From: Arenibacter aquaticus | GTDB lineage: Bacteria; Bacteroidota; Bacteroidia; Flavobacteriales; Flavobacteriaceae | Length of the DNA: 64,000 nucleotides | Direction of reading: 5' to 3' | NCBI RefSeq assembly: GCF_003957295.1 | Contig: NZ_RQPJ01000002.1 | Span: 434,001 to 498,000, forward strand | Part shown: piece after piece, positions 44,941 to 53,441 of the stretch | Numbering within the stretch: the stretch's first letter is position 1 | Layout of the letters: each line of letters begins with the position of its first letter | The notes under the pieces: model-generated | What the model was told of the DNA's origin: nothing | What the model saw: the letters and a program-made list of their open reading frames with translations, nothing else | Databases searched by the model: none | Translations under genes and position numbers: made by a program

Positions 44941-45030
44941 GCGATTTTCGCATCCCTTGGCAGCATTACCTGCCCAGGTTCCTTGGGTATAATCTCAGCC
45001 TGATTGAACAAGCACCCCTTTGAGACGGCG
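44941..45030 (-). ncRNA. TPP riboswitch (THI element)
   Basis: Read on the minus strand, the conserved blocks come in order: GGGGTGC (45018-45012), GGCTGAGA, ACCC, GGAACCTG, GGCAGGTAATGCTGCC, AAGGGATGC. These match the THI-box consensus (GGGGUGC, CUGAGA, ACCC, GAACCUG, GGUAAUGCC, GGGA). It lies between the divergent hybrid kinase gene and the TonB receptor gene, and so controls the receptor (44826 start). In Bacteroidota this arrangement marks thiamine uptake receptors repressed by TPP. Confidence 0.93.
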
Positions 45031-45145
45031 GCAAATTTACATAGGCCGGTTATAATATCATAATAAATAATTAACTTTTATTTGTAAACCACATGACTCT
45101 ATATTACGTATTTTAATATACCACCTATAAACTACTTCTGCCTTT

Positions 45146-47623
45146 ATGAATAAGAGCAAGAACAAATTTACGATCAAAATAATGTTCAGCTACCTTATAT
45201 TAGGTGTACTGGCTTTGGTAGTTGCCTACTATATATTTACGGAAATAAGGGTTTTTGTTTCTACGGACACCGTTGTGGAGAACGATGTTAAGCTTATAAA
45301 AACAGGTTCCCTACTCACGGAACTCTATGAGGCCGAAAGTCTTTCCAAACTGGCCCTTCAGAAAAAGACCAATAAGAGTTTTACACTATATGCCCAAAAA
45401 ATAGATTCCATTTTTATAAGTATAGACTCCCTTAAGCTCCTAACGGATAGCGACAATCAAAAGGGCATGTTGGACAGTGTACAGGATTTACTTAAAAAAA
45501 AGGTATATAACAGCAATCAACTTTTACGGTTAAAAAGAAAAAATGAAACCAATAGCTCTATAGACAACGCCATAAGGGAATTTAGCAAAATTGAGGAATC
45601 CATGGGCAAAATATCCCCTGAGAGCCTCAACCCCAATTACTCCAATTTGCCTCCAGATGTACAAAGTACCCTAGAAAAATGGGCCGATTATTTAAGTGAG
45701 AATGTCCCCAAGGACTCCTCTAACCTTAATACTTCGATACGGGTAGATTCGGTCTTAACGGCATCCAAAACCCTTTTGGCCGAAGCCAAACAAAACAACA
45801 GTAGGACGCTGCGTTCCGTAGCGCAAAAGGAATTGGAACTAGGTAGGGCAGACTTGTACATCTCCCAGCAATTGCGCCGTATCATTTCTGCTTTTGAACA
45901 GGAGATGTTGCTAAAAACATACAACGAAAACCTTAACAAACAAGCTGCCTTAAAAAGAAGTATCAGGTTGGCCGGTTTTGCCTCCCTACTGGGATTTGCC
46001 ATTGTAGGATTGTTTACTTTCCTAATTACCAAAGACTACTGGAAGGTACAATTGTACAGACAAAAATTAGAAAAGGAAAAGAAATTTTCAGAATCGCTTC
46101 TAAAAAGTAGGGAACAACTAATTTCTACCGTAAGCCATGACCTCCGTACTCCCTTGAACACCATTACCGGGTATTCCGAGCTTATAGAAAACTCCGGTCT
46201 CAACAACAAACAACTCAGCTATCTAAAAAATGTTAAATCGGCATCCCTATATGTAGATAGTTTGGTAAACGACCTATTGGACTTTTCCAAATTGGAAGCG
46301 GGAAAAATAAAAGTTGAAAAGACCCCATTTATACTGTCGGACCTCATCACAGAAACAGCCGAAAACCTGAGGGAAATACATTCCAAAAAGCTTATAGAGC
46401 TTATTTTAAAAATTGATGACCGTTTAGAGAATCCCGTTTTGGGCGATCCCTTTAGAGTAAGACAGATCCTTACCAACCTTATTGGGAACGCCTATAAATT
46501 TACCAAGCAAGGATTTATTAGGGTAGATGCCAAAGTAGTACAAGAGCACAACAATGCCTACCAAATCAAAATCAATGTAACGGATTCTGGAATTGGCATT
46601 AAAAAAGAAAAGCAAGGGCATATTTTTAAAGAATTTACACAGGCCGAAGAGTATACAGATAAAAAATATGGCGGTTATGGTCTGGGACTTACCATATCCA
46701 AAAAGCTTACAGAACTATTGGGCGGGGGAATAAGTCTGGAAAGCGAAGAAAACAAGGGTAGTACTTTTTCCGTAGAATTACCTTTGGAAATATCACAAAA
46801 AGCAATGCCCATTGCTCCTAAAATTGAAATTAACCCCAAGTCAGAACTCTCATTGTTAATTATTGATGACGACCCTTCCATGGTAAAGCTCTTAAAAGAA
46901 GTATGCATTACCTTAAACATAAATGCACACACCTATAACAACTTTAATAATATTGGAAAAAAGGATGAGATTGGGTATGATATGGTGCTAACCGATATAC
47001 AAATGCCAAACTTCAGCGGTTTTGATGTTTTATCCAATTTGCGAAACAATGGATACTTACACTATTATGGGCAGCCTATTGTGGCCATGACAGGCAGAAA
47101 GGACATTGAAAAAGAACTATATATGAAAGCAGGCTTTTCGGATATCCTACAAAAGCCATTTACAAAAGAAATGCTCCTAGATGTATTGGTGGTCTTGTTC
47201 CCTAATACTAGATATGAGGACCCAACTGATGAAACAGAGCGGATACCTGCAACAACTACAGACTCCTCTCTTTTTAATCTACAGCTCATAACCTCCTTTT
47301 TAGGAAATGACCAAGAAGGGATAGCCCAAATATTAGAGACCTTTATAAACGATACTTCGTCTAATATGAAGCAATTGGGAACGGCGATTGAAGCCACCGA
47401 AATAGAAAAAATTAATACCATTGCACATAGAATGCTACCCATGTTCCGACAACTAGATGCCAAGGATATAATTCCATTATTGGAAGAACTGGAATTGGTG
47501 AAAAATAAGGAATTATCAGCCAAGGTCCTGAAACAAAACTACCTTCAAATAAAGAATAAGACTACCGCTTTGGTACTGGCCATTAAATCACACCTTCTTA
47601 CAAGTCCAAATTATAGTGATTAA
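45146..47623 (+). CDS. Hybrid sensor histidine kinase with receiver and Hpt domains
   Basis: 825 residues. TM1 at about 15-33, a helical periplasmic sensor (about 40-270), TM2 at about 276-296. HisKA with H331 in STVSHDLRTPLNTI; ATPase with N-box LIGNAYKF, G1 DSGIGI and G2 GYGLGLTISKK. The receiver domain (about 568-685) has D617 in DMVLTDIQMPNFSG and the DDD acidic pocket at 574-576. The C-terminal Hpt domain carries H761 in IAHRMLPMF. This is a complete His-Asp-His relay. Its partner may be the convergent sigma-54 regulator; their 3' ends overlap by 26 bases. Confidence 0.93.
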   Translation: MNKSKNKFTIKIMFSYLILGVLALVVAYYIFTEIRVFVSTDTVVENDVKLIKTGSLLTELYEAESLSKLALQKKTNKSFTLYAQKIDSIFISIDSLKLLTDSDNQKGMLDSVQDLLKKKVYNSNQLLRLKRKNETNSSIDNAIREFSKIEESMGKISPESLNPNYSNLPPDVQSTLEKWADYLSENVPKDSSNLNTSIRVDSVLTASKTLLAEAKQNNSRTLRSVAQKELELGRADLYISQQLRRIISAFEQEMLLKTYNENLNKQAALKRSIRLAGFASLLGFAIVGLFTFLITKDYWKVQLYRQKLEKEKKFSESLLKSREQLISTVSHDLRTPLNTITGYSELIENSGLNNKQLSYLKNVKSASLYVDSLVNDLLDFSKLEAGKIKVEKTPFILSDLITETAENLREIHSKKLIELILKIDDRLENPVLGDPFRVRQILTNLIGNAYKFTKQGFIRVDAKVVQEHNNAYQIKINVTDSGIGIKKEKQGHIFKEFTQAEEYTDKKYGGYGLGLTISKKLTELLGGGISLESEENKGSTFSVELPLEISQKAMPIAPKIEINPKSELSLLIIDDDPSMVKLLKEVCITLNINAHTYNNFNNIGKKDEIGYDMVLTDIQMPNFSGFDVLSNLRNNGYLHYYGQPIVAMTGRKDIEKELYMKAGFSDILQKPFTKEMLLDVLVVLFPNTRYEDPTDETERIPATTTDSSLFNLQLITSFLGNDQEGIAQILETFINDTSSNMKQLGTAIEATEIEKINTIAHRMLPMFRQLDAKDIIPLLEELELVKNKELSAKVLKQNYLQIKNKTTALVLAIKSHLLTSPNYSD

Positions 47624-48956
47624 TTTTATTGTATAAGGTTTTACGTGTAATCTGTAGTAATTTGGCTGCTTTGGATTTATTAAAATTCGCTTGCTTCAAC
47701 GCCCTAAATATCTGTTCTTTTTCATATTCGGCCTTTGAGAAACTGTCTACCGGCAAATTCACTTCTTTGGTTTTATATACCTCTTTGGGAAGGGCTTCTT
47801 TTTCTACATACTGGCCCGTAGTAAGCAAAACAGCCCTTTTTATGATATTCTGTAATTCCCTAAGGTTCCCAGGCCAATGATATTGCTTAAATATCTCCTG
47901 AACATCCTTAGAAAAGCCAACTACCTCCTTCCCTAAAGAGCTATTGGCCTTTTTTAAAAAGTAATCGGCAAAAAGCGGTAAATCCTCCAAACGTTCGGAC
48001 AGGGATGGTATTTCTACCGAAAATTCATTGATCCTATGAAACAGATCCTCCCTAAAAGTACCTTTCTCCACTGCCTCCGTTAAATCTTCATTGGTTGCCG
48101 TAACAATACGCACATCTACCGGAATCTCTTTGGTGCTTCCCACCTTTTTAATTTTCCTTTCCTGCAGTGCCCTCAATAATTGAATTTGATTCCCATATGT
48201 TAGATTGCCAATCTCATCCAAAAACAGAGTCCCGTGATTGGCAGCCTCAAAATGACCAATTTTATCTTCCACCGCCCCGGTAAAACTCCCCTTAATATGT
48301 CCAAAAAATTCACTGGAAGCAATTTCTTTGGGGATTGCACCACAGTCTACCGCTATAAAACTATGGTCCTTGCGCTTACTATTGTCATGTATGGCCCTGG
48401 CCGTAACCTCCTTGCCGGTCCCACTTTCGCCGGTTATTAAAACCGACATATCTGTGGGAGCCACCAACTTAACATATTCGTTTAATTTTTTTGAGGCCTC
48501 ACTTAAACCAGCCACCACCTGTTTACCTACATCATTCCCAGGGGTATTCTTTTGATCGTTACCATCGCTGGAACCAACTGCAATTTCCTTCTTATGTTCT
48601 TGGCGCAAAGCACCTTTTATCTGCATTAATATCTCTTCTGGGGTAAAAGGTTTGGAAATATAATCGTATGCTCCTTTTTTCATGGCCTCCACAGCAGAAC
48701 CAACCTCAGCGTAGCCGGTCATGACTATTACCTGTGTCTGGGAATCTGCCTCCTTGATATGGGCCAATAATTGCACCCCATCATAATCAGGAAGGCGCAA
48801 ATCGGTCAACACCAAATTATAGGTATTCCGTTCCAACATGGACTTGGCTTCCCTTGCCGTAAAACTTGTGTCCACATCATATTCGTTTCTTATCAGAAAC
48901 TTCTGCAGCATCTGGCAAAATGCAGCGTCATCTTCAATTATAAGTATTTTAGGCAT
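47598..48956 (-). CDS. Sigma-54-dependent response regulator (NtrC family)
   Basis: 452 residues: receiver domain (1-120) with phosphoacceptor D52 in LVLTDLRLPDYDG; AAA+ domain (about 150-380) with Walker A TGESGTGKE, the sigma-54-contacting loop GSFTGA (variant of GAFTGA) and Walker B GTLFLDEIGN; and a Fis-type helix-turn-helix at the C-terminus (KSKAAKLLQITRKTLYNKI). It activates transcription from -24/-12 promoters. The convergent hybrid kinase next door is the probable input. Candidate target genes are the two PepSY-like genes at 49.1-50.1 kb. Confidence 0.93.
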   Translation of the reverse strand: MPKILIIEDDAAFCQMLQKFLIRNEYDVDTSFTAREAKSMLERNTYNLVLTDLRLPDYDGVQLLAHIKEADSQTQVIVMTGYAEVGSAVEAMKKGAYDYISKPFTPEEILMQIKGALRQEHKKEIAVGSSDGNDQKNTPGNDVGKQVVAGLSEASKKLNEYVKLVAPTDMSVLITGESGTGKEVTARAIHDNSKRKDHSFIAVDCGAIPKEIASSEFFGHIKGSFTGAVEDKIGHFEAANHGTLFLDEIGNLTYGNQIQLLRALQERKIKKVGSTKEIPVDVRIVTATNEDLTEAVEKGTFREDLFHRINEFSVEIPSLSERLEDLPLFADYFLKKANSSLGKEVVGFSKDVQEIFKQYHWPGNLRELQNIIKRAVLLTTGQYVEKEALPKEVYKTKEVNLPVDSFSKAEYEKEQIFRALKQANFNKSKAAKLLQITRKTLYNKINHYNLDL

Positions 48957-49026
48957 ACATTTTTATTACCTGTTAGAATATTAGTAAAAATACCACATGT
49001 ATAGCAGTTGCCCTTTAAATTTTTCA

Positions 49027-49064
49027 TAAAAAAAGAAGGGGATTGCAGATTGCAATCCCCTTCT
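49027..49064 (-). terminator. Rho-independent terminator after the first PepSY-like gene
   Basis: Perfect 14-bp stem (49034-49047 with 49051-49064) with a 3-base loop; on the minus strand a run of seven T follows. A textbook terminator. Confidence 0.9.
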
Positions 49065-49105
49065 TACCAAACCAACTTGATACAAAACAAATAACTCAAG
49101 CTAAA

Positions 49106-49408
49106 TTAAATTTCTATCCAGTTGCCTTCTTTATCGGCATACAAAGTACCTTTTGTACCATCTTCAAGCGCCACTTCCAACTTATACTGTTCCTTTTCAT
49201 TGGAATAAGCCTTGTTGATGGTTGCCGAAGGGTAATTTATTGACAAAGCTTCGGTCACCGCTTCGGGCACATTATTGGTTTCTATTTCGGTGAAGTCTTC
49301 CTGTACAACGGCTTCCTCTGCAGCTGCTGACACTGCGGTCTCAGCTTCCTGGGCAAAAGCAGTTAAACTTCCAAATGACAATACGGCTACAAAAAATAAT
49401 TTTTTCAT
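49106..49408 (-). CDS. Small PepSY-like secreted protein
   Basis: 100 residues from the ATG at 49408 (MKKLFFVAVLSFG), signal peptide cleaved after AFAQ. The mature part begins with an Ala/Glu-rich stretch and ends in a PepSY-like domain: DFTEIETNNVPEAVTEALS, YPSATINKAY, YKLEVALEDGTKGTLYAD and GNWIEI. A paralogue lies upstream at 49821. Such proteins are periplasmic and often linked to sensor kinases; they may modulate sensors or bind ligands (inference). Confidence 0.85.
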   Translation of the reverse strand: MKKLFFVAVLSFGSLTAFAQEAETAVSAAAEEAVVQEDFTEIETNNVPEAVTEALSINYPSATINKAYSNEKEQYKLEVALEDGTKGTLYADKEGNWIEI

Positions 49409-49820
49409 GATTTCCATTTTAATAATTAAACTTGCCATATACTATGAAAAGATAATACCAAGTACAGTTTTCAGCCTTTATAATTCACAAATAACTACCT
49501 GTCAGAGTGTTACACGTTTTCCTCCTAATTGGTCACTGTGTATTTTTGGGTAATCAAGTTAAAAAGTGGGTAAGCAGTATACACACCTAGACAGTGCTAC
49601 CTTTCAGTTATCCCCAATACATTCCACTTGGATGTAGGTATTGGAATATTGGGAACAACAGTATTCTCCATTATAGATAAAAAAGGAGCACGGCTGCTCC
49701 CTATAAAACAGAATATTAGCACTAAAGCTTATTATACCTATAGGTGTACGGAGTATATAAGACAAAAAAAGGGCCGCGAAATGCGGCCCTGCCAATTCAA
49801 TAAAATTCCAAATGTACAGC
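49409..49820. other. 412-base region between the two PepSY-like genes
   Basis: Contains the terminator of the upstream paralogue (49763-49790) and a short palindrome GTGTTACAC at 49507-49515, 99 bases before the 49408 start. It may be the same kind of site as the larger palindrome at 50288. A plus-strand open frame across it has no coding character. Confidence 0.5.
49763..49790 (-). terminator. Rho-independent terminator after the second PepSY-like gene
   Basis: 8-bp GC-rich stem (49770-49777 with 49783-49790), GAAAT-type loop, followed on the minus strand by seven T. Confidence 0.85.
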
Positions 49821-50132
49821 CTACATATCTATCCAGTTTCCTTCTGCATCTGCGTACAGTTCAGAATTGGTACCGTCAGAAAAAGTAACTTCCAGCTTAT
49901 ACTCTTCTTCATCGTTAACATAAGCTGTGGTAATCTCGGCTCCCGCGTGATCTTTTTCCAATGCCTTTGTTACTGCTTCAGGTAAGTCGTCCACACTAAT
50001 TTCAGTGAAATCCTGCGCAATTATGACCTCCATGATACCATCATGGAAGATTGGAGGAGCTGCCAATACAGGGCTTAAACTTCCCATTGCCATTGCTGTA
50101 GCAAATACTAAACTTTTCATATCATTTTTCAT
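49821..50132 (-). CDS. Small PepSY-like secreted protein (paralogue)
   Basis: 103 residues (or 99 from the ATG at 50120), signal peptide cleaved near VLAAPP. The C-terminal domain matches the neighbour at 49106: DFTEISVDDLPEAVTKALE, then YKLEVTFSDGTNSELYAD and GNWIDM. The pair is clearly a tandem duplication that has diverged at the N-terminus. Each copy has its own terminator, so each is a separate unit, probably under common control. Confidence 0.85.
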   Translation of the reverse strand: MKNDMKSLVFATAMAMGSLSPVLAAPPIFHDGIMEVIIAQDFTEISVDDLPEAVTKALEKDHAGAEITTAYVNDEEEYKLEVTFSDGTNSELYADAEGNWIDM

Positions 50133-50181
50133 GTCTCTTAAATTTTAGATGAATTCTCATTTGTTTCTCACGTAGAATAAA

Positions 50182-50197
50182 AGGAAAACCGTGCCAA
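50182..50197 (-). promoter_or_regulatory. Candidate sigma-54 promoter
   Basis: On the minus strand TTGGCACG (50197-50190) is an excellent -24 element, but the -12 part reads TCCT at the expected spacing instead of TTGC. It lies about 60 bases before the PepSY-like gene at 50132, next to a sigma-54 regulator gene. Tentative. Confidence 0.3.
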
Positions 50198-50287
50198 TTA
50201 ACAGTTTAACAGAATAAAGAGTTTAAACAATTGAAATACAGACTATTACGATTTACAAATTAATTATCAAGGGTGTGTAAAACTGTG

Positions 50288-50334
50288 TAAGGCGCTTAAA
50301 AGTGTGTAATAATTACACACTTTTAAGCGCCTTA
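50288..50334. repeat. 47-bp near-perfect palindrome
   Basis: 23-bp arms (50288-50310 and 50312-50334) pair perfectly about a single central base. The core is GTGTGTAATAATTACACAC. Two more GTGTAA copies lie at 50275 and 50285, so the three direct copies are spaced by 10 and 19 bases, near whole helical turns. No T-run follows on either side, so an operator or upstream activator site is more likely than a terminator. Confidence 0.75.
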
Positions 50335-50413
50335 ACTATGAGCTGTAATTACCTTTTACAGCAACTTTTTTTAAATGTCCAAATTTGAAACAGCAACCAT
50401 TAATAAGACCAGG

Positions 50414-51952
50414 CTATTTCACCTGATGGGCAGGTTTTAGCAGGTCGTTCACTGTTTTAACAGGGTTAAAGGTTACTAGAGGAACTTCTACAAAAATAGT
50501 ATTCCAAAATGCCATGGCACCGTTCCATAGCCCGGGCAACTCTAACGCCTTAAGGTCCTTACCTTCCTTGGTCTTTTGAGTAATAAAGCCCTGTTTGGTA
50601 TCTACGAAATTAAGTAAATTGTATTTCTCCCCCTTATAATTTTTCACCCCGCAGACCAGGTCTACAGGATTAAAATGGGTAGCATTCTTTAAAATATCTA
50701 CCTGGCTAGGATTCTCCATATCTATTTGTGCCGATTCAATAATCTGAAGTGATATATGCTGTTGTGCATCCTTTATCCAAAAAGGGCCACCACCCGGTTC
50801 TCCCTCATTTTTAACCATTCCACAAATACGAATAGGCCTATTAATCTTATCCTTTAGGATTTCTATTTGCTGACCTATGCTGTAGCTGTTGAACTTGTCT
50901 ATGAAACGAACATTTAATTCCTTCTCCAAAAACAGCTTAATCTTTTGCAGCTGTTCGGTAGAGAGGTTATTGGCGTCCAAGGCCTCGGCATATTCAAAGG
51001 CCTTGGCCTGTAACTCCAATAGTAATCCCGCCAAAACCTTTTTGCTTTTGGCTACCTCCGAAGAAAATCTTGGCACCACTACATTATCAATATTCTTTAT
51101 AAAAATAATATCTGCATCCTGCTCGTTCAGATTCTCTATAAGCGAACCATGACCTGCAGGTCTCAGCAGCAGGGTACCATCAGTATTTCGGAAAGGCTTA
51201 TTGTCCAAAGTTACCGCAATAGTGTCGGTAGAAGGTTTCTGATAGGAATAGTTTACCGTAAAGGAGGTTGAAGTATCTTTGGACACTCGCTGTCCTGCAG
51301 TACTAAATTCATTATTGAACAGTTCACCGTGCTGTTCCGAAATGGTGAAATGCAGATTGGCCTTATTATTAACCTGCGCATATGCCACAGCTTCCTTTAG
51401 ATGCTCCTCAAAAGGCGTAGCATTATAGGTGCCATAATTATGGAAAGGTAACAACCCTTTAGGATAGAATCCGAAATTTAGCCCTTCCGGTAGAAGCATT
51501 TCCTTTACAAAAAGATATTTTTCTTCGTCCTTGGAAGTGGCTTTTCCAGCTATTCTTTTCCGTATTAGGTCATAAAAAGCAAAATTCTCCATGCCATCAA
51601 AAAAGCTTTTTACAGCCGTGTCCTTTGTTCTATCCAAATAGCTCTCCAAAGTTTCTTCCTTATGGTCATAGGTATCCAAAAAGTTGAACATGGCCTTAAA
51701 CATACGCGAAGCAGCCCCGGAGGCAGGAACAAATTTTAGTAGCGAAATGCTATCCTTGGCATTCTCAAAGTTTTGAACCAGCTTTTCCTCCTCATCTTCC
51801 GAGAATTTGGAGATTCCGTTGGATATTACCGCAGCACTTTCCAAGCGCACAAATGGAATTCCTTCTTTAAAGGTCTCTATTTGATCTATTATTTTATCCT
51901 TGGAAATTCCTTTTTTTTCTAATTGTTTTTTATCCGCTTCTGTTAATTCCAT
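50414..51952 (-). CDS. DUF4301 family protein
   Basis: 512-residue Bacteroidota protein of family DUF4301. Segments such as LLKFVPASGAASRMFKAMFNFLD, GLNFGFYPKGLLPFHNY, TLLLRPAGHGSLIENLNEQDADIIFIKNIDN (given here in parts) and GMVKNEGEPGGGPFW look like a nucleotide-sugar-pyrophosphorylase-like fold. The function is unproven. It is the last gene of a PnuC-ATPase-DUF4301 operon and overlaps the ATPase gene by 10 bases. Confidence 0.88.
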   Translation of the reverse strand: MELTEADKKQLEKKGISKDKIIDQIETFKEGIPFVRLESAAVISNGISKFSEDEEEKLVQNFENAKDSISLLKFVPASGAASRMFKAMFNFLDTYDHKEETLESYLDRTKDTAVKSFFDGMENFAFYDLIRKRIAGKATSKDEEKYLFVKEMLLPEGLNFGFYPKGLLPFHNYGTYNATPFEEHLKEAVAYAQVNNKANLHFTISEQHGELFNNEFSTAGQRVSKDTSTSFTVNYSYQKPSTDTIAVTLDNKPFRNTDGTLLLRPAGHGSLIENLNEQDADIIFIKNIDNVVVPRFSSEVAKSKKVLAGLLLELQAKAFEYAEALDANNLSTEQLQKIKLFLEKELNVRFIDKFNSYSIGQQIEILKDKINRPIRICGMVKNEGEPGGGPFWIKDAQQHISLQIIESAQIDMENPSQVDILKNATHFNPVDLVCGVKNYKGEKYNLLNFVDTKQGFITQKTKEGKDLKALELPGLWNGAMAFWNTIFVEVPLVTFNPVKTVNDLLKPAHQVK

Positions 51953-52515
51953 TCTTTTTTTAATAGTTGGTTAATATGGTTCAAGGCCTTGTTAAGCCTT
52001 GTTTGCTTAGATCCTTTTAAGATAATAAAATTCCTATTATATTTTTCCAAAGTTTCCTTGAAATATAAAAACATTCGTTCACGGTCATCTGGCTTATCCC
52101 TGAGATCATCTTTTTCCCATGGGACGTCTATGTAAGTAAGTAAATAAAGATCGTATTGGTTTTGCAAAGCATACTTTTCCAAGGTGGGGTCACAATAGCC
52201 CAAATAGTAGGCTTCAGAATAGACCTTGGTCTCCAATAGGTCCGTATCACAAATTAAAACATCCTTGGCCCTTTTGGTTAACTCATTTTCCAATTTCATT
52301 TGTCCTATTGCAATAGGCAACAAATCTTGGGGCTCACAAATCTTTCTTTCATTATCCCATTTTAGCTGAAGATAGTCCCGTGCATATTCCGGGACCCATT
52401 GCGTATCATAATGTTCGGCCAAGTCTTGGGAAAGTGTTGTTTTACCGGTAGATTCCGGACCAAACAAAACTACTTTAACAATATCTGAGGGCTCTTGTTT
52501 AAACTCTTCTTCCAT
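51943..52515 (-). CDS. NadR-like P-loop ATPase/kinase
   Basis: 190 residues. Walker A GPESTGKTT (about 19-27) and the following VPEYARDYL match the ribosylnicotinamide-kinase domain of NadR. The aspartate motif LICDTDLLETKVYSEAYY lies mid-protein, and DKPDDRERMF later. It may phosphorylate the ligand imported by the PnuC-type transporter encoded just upstream. The 46-base overlap with that gene is long but no later start keeps the P-loop. Confidence 0.87.
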   Translation of the reverse strand: MEEEFKQEPSDIVKVVLFGPESTGKTTLSQDLAEHYDTQWVPEYARDYLQLKWDNERKICEPQDLLPIAIGQMKLENELTKRAKDVLICDTDLLETKVYSEAYYLGYCDPTLEKYALQNQYDLYLLTYIDVPWEKDDLRDKPDDRERMFLYFKETLEKYNRNFIILKGSKQTRLNKALNHINQLLKKEWN

Positions 52516-53108
52516 GCCAGGTATCCAAAAATTGCGATAATGGTAAATAAAAAATACTGTATTGAAGTAAAGATAAGTCCTTTGTATAAATAAAGTGGTA
52601 CGGATATAATATCACCTATGATCCAGTACACCCAGTTCTCCAATTTTTTCCTGGCCATCAACCACATGCCCACAAAAAAAATGGCAGTTGTCATAGCATC
52701 CAAATAGGCGGTCCAACTATCAAACTTATCAAAAATCAGATACACCAATACCACAAATAAGACCGTAGCCACAAATAGGGCCAAAGACCATTTCTTCTCC
52801 TTTAATGAAGTAGTGGTTATGGGAATAAAATGGGTCTCATCTACCTTTCGCGTCCATACATACCAACCGTAAACGCTCATGGCAAAATAGTAAGCATTGA
52901 TCAACATATCTCCCAAAAGTCCAAAGACCAACAAAATATATACAAAAATTCCAGTGCTAATTATACCGGTTGGGAAGACCAAAATATTCTCTCGCATAGA
53001 ATACCAAACACTTAAAAACCCAAATACCACCCCTATCATCTCCAAAACAATCAAATACGTAGGCGTACCTTGGTACTGGACAAAAATCCAATCAAAAATG
53101 TGACTCAT
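52470..53108 (-). CDS. pnuC: PnuC-type vitamin transporter
   Basis: 212-residue membrane protein of the PnuC family (nicotinamide riboside, or in related PnuT proteins thiamine). About seven helices, with GVVFGFLSVWYSMRENILVFP, AYYFAMSVYGWYVWTRK and a late FVGMWLMARKKLENWVYWIIGD. The family works by facilitated diffusion with trapping by phosphorylation, which suits the kinase gene that follows. Substrate choice between nicotinamide riboside and thiamine cannot be made from sequence alone. No riboswitch precedes it. Confidence 0.88.
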   Translation of the reverse strand: MSHIFDWIFVQYQGTPTYLIVLEMIGVVFGFLSVWYSMRENILVFPTGIISTGIFVYILLVFGLLGDMLINAYYFAMSVYGWYVWTRKVDETHFIPITTTSLKEKKWSLALFVATVLFVVLVYLIFDKFDSWTAYLDAMTTAIFFVGMWLMARKKLENWVYWIIGDIISVPLYLYKGLIFTSIQYFLFTIIAIFGYLAWKKSLNKSPQILLK

Positions 53109-53441
53109 AATAGCTTTTCTCAGGTTTTACAATTTGCTTTAAAATGAATAGTAACTCCTTATTCCAGAACATATAAAATTCCTTATTTATACTTTTTATT
53201 GAAACCATCCAATTGCTATAGGCCTAATTCCCAATTTTCCATAACGGTTTTCACAGAAATTCTCGGAGCAAAAAAGCCAAATCAAAAGGAATTGGAATGC
53301 CTTAAAGATTTCCAATTGCACAATCCAACCAATAAATGACCCTGATATATTAGCTTGGAAAATTAGAGAAACAAACCCATCAATACACAAATAACCCAGT
53401 TATAATCTGCTATTTTTATTTAAGTGCTTCTTAAGTTGCCA
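53109..53441. other. 333-base intergenic region upstream of pnuC
   Basis: AT-rich. A minus-strand open frame of 64 codons at 53196-53390 has no coding character. No TPP riboswitch like that at 44941 is present. I see nothing else. Confidence 0.5.

Noticed and set aside
49628-49888. 86-codon plus-strand frame between the PepSY-like genes
   Set aside because: Runs through a terminator hairpin and into an antisense position of the 49821 gene; no coding character.
50288-50334. Palindrome read as a terminator of the DUF4301 operon
   Set aside because: No T-run follows either arm and the stem is AT/GT-rich; regulatory site preferred, though not excluded.
53196-53390. 64-codon minus-strand frame upstream of pnuC
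   Set aside because: No recognisable domain, odd composition, no promoter; treated as non-coding.
53109-53441. Search for a second TPP riboswitch before pnuC
   Set aside because: No GGGGTGC, CTGAGA or GAACCTG blocks on either strand.
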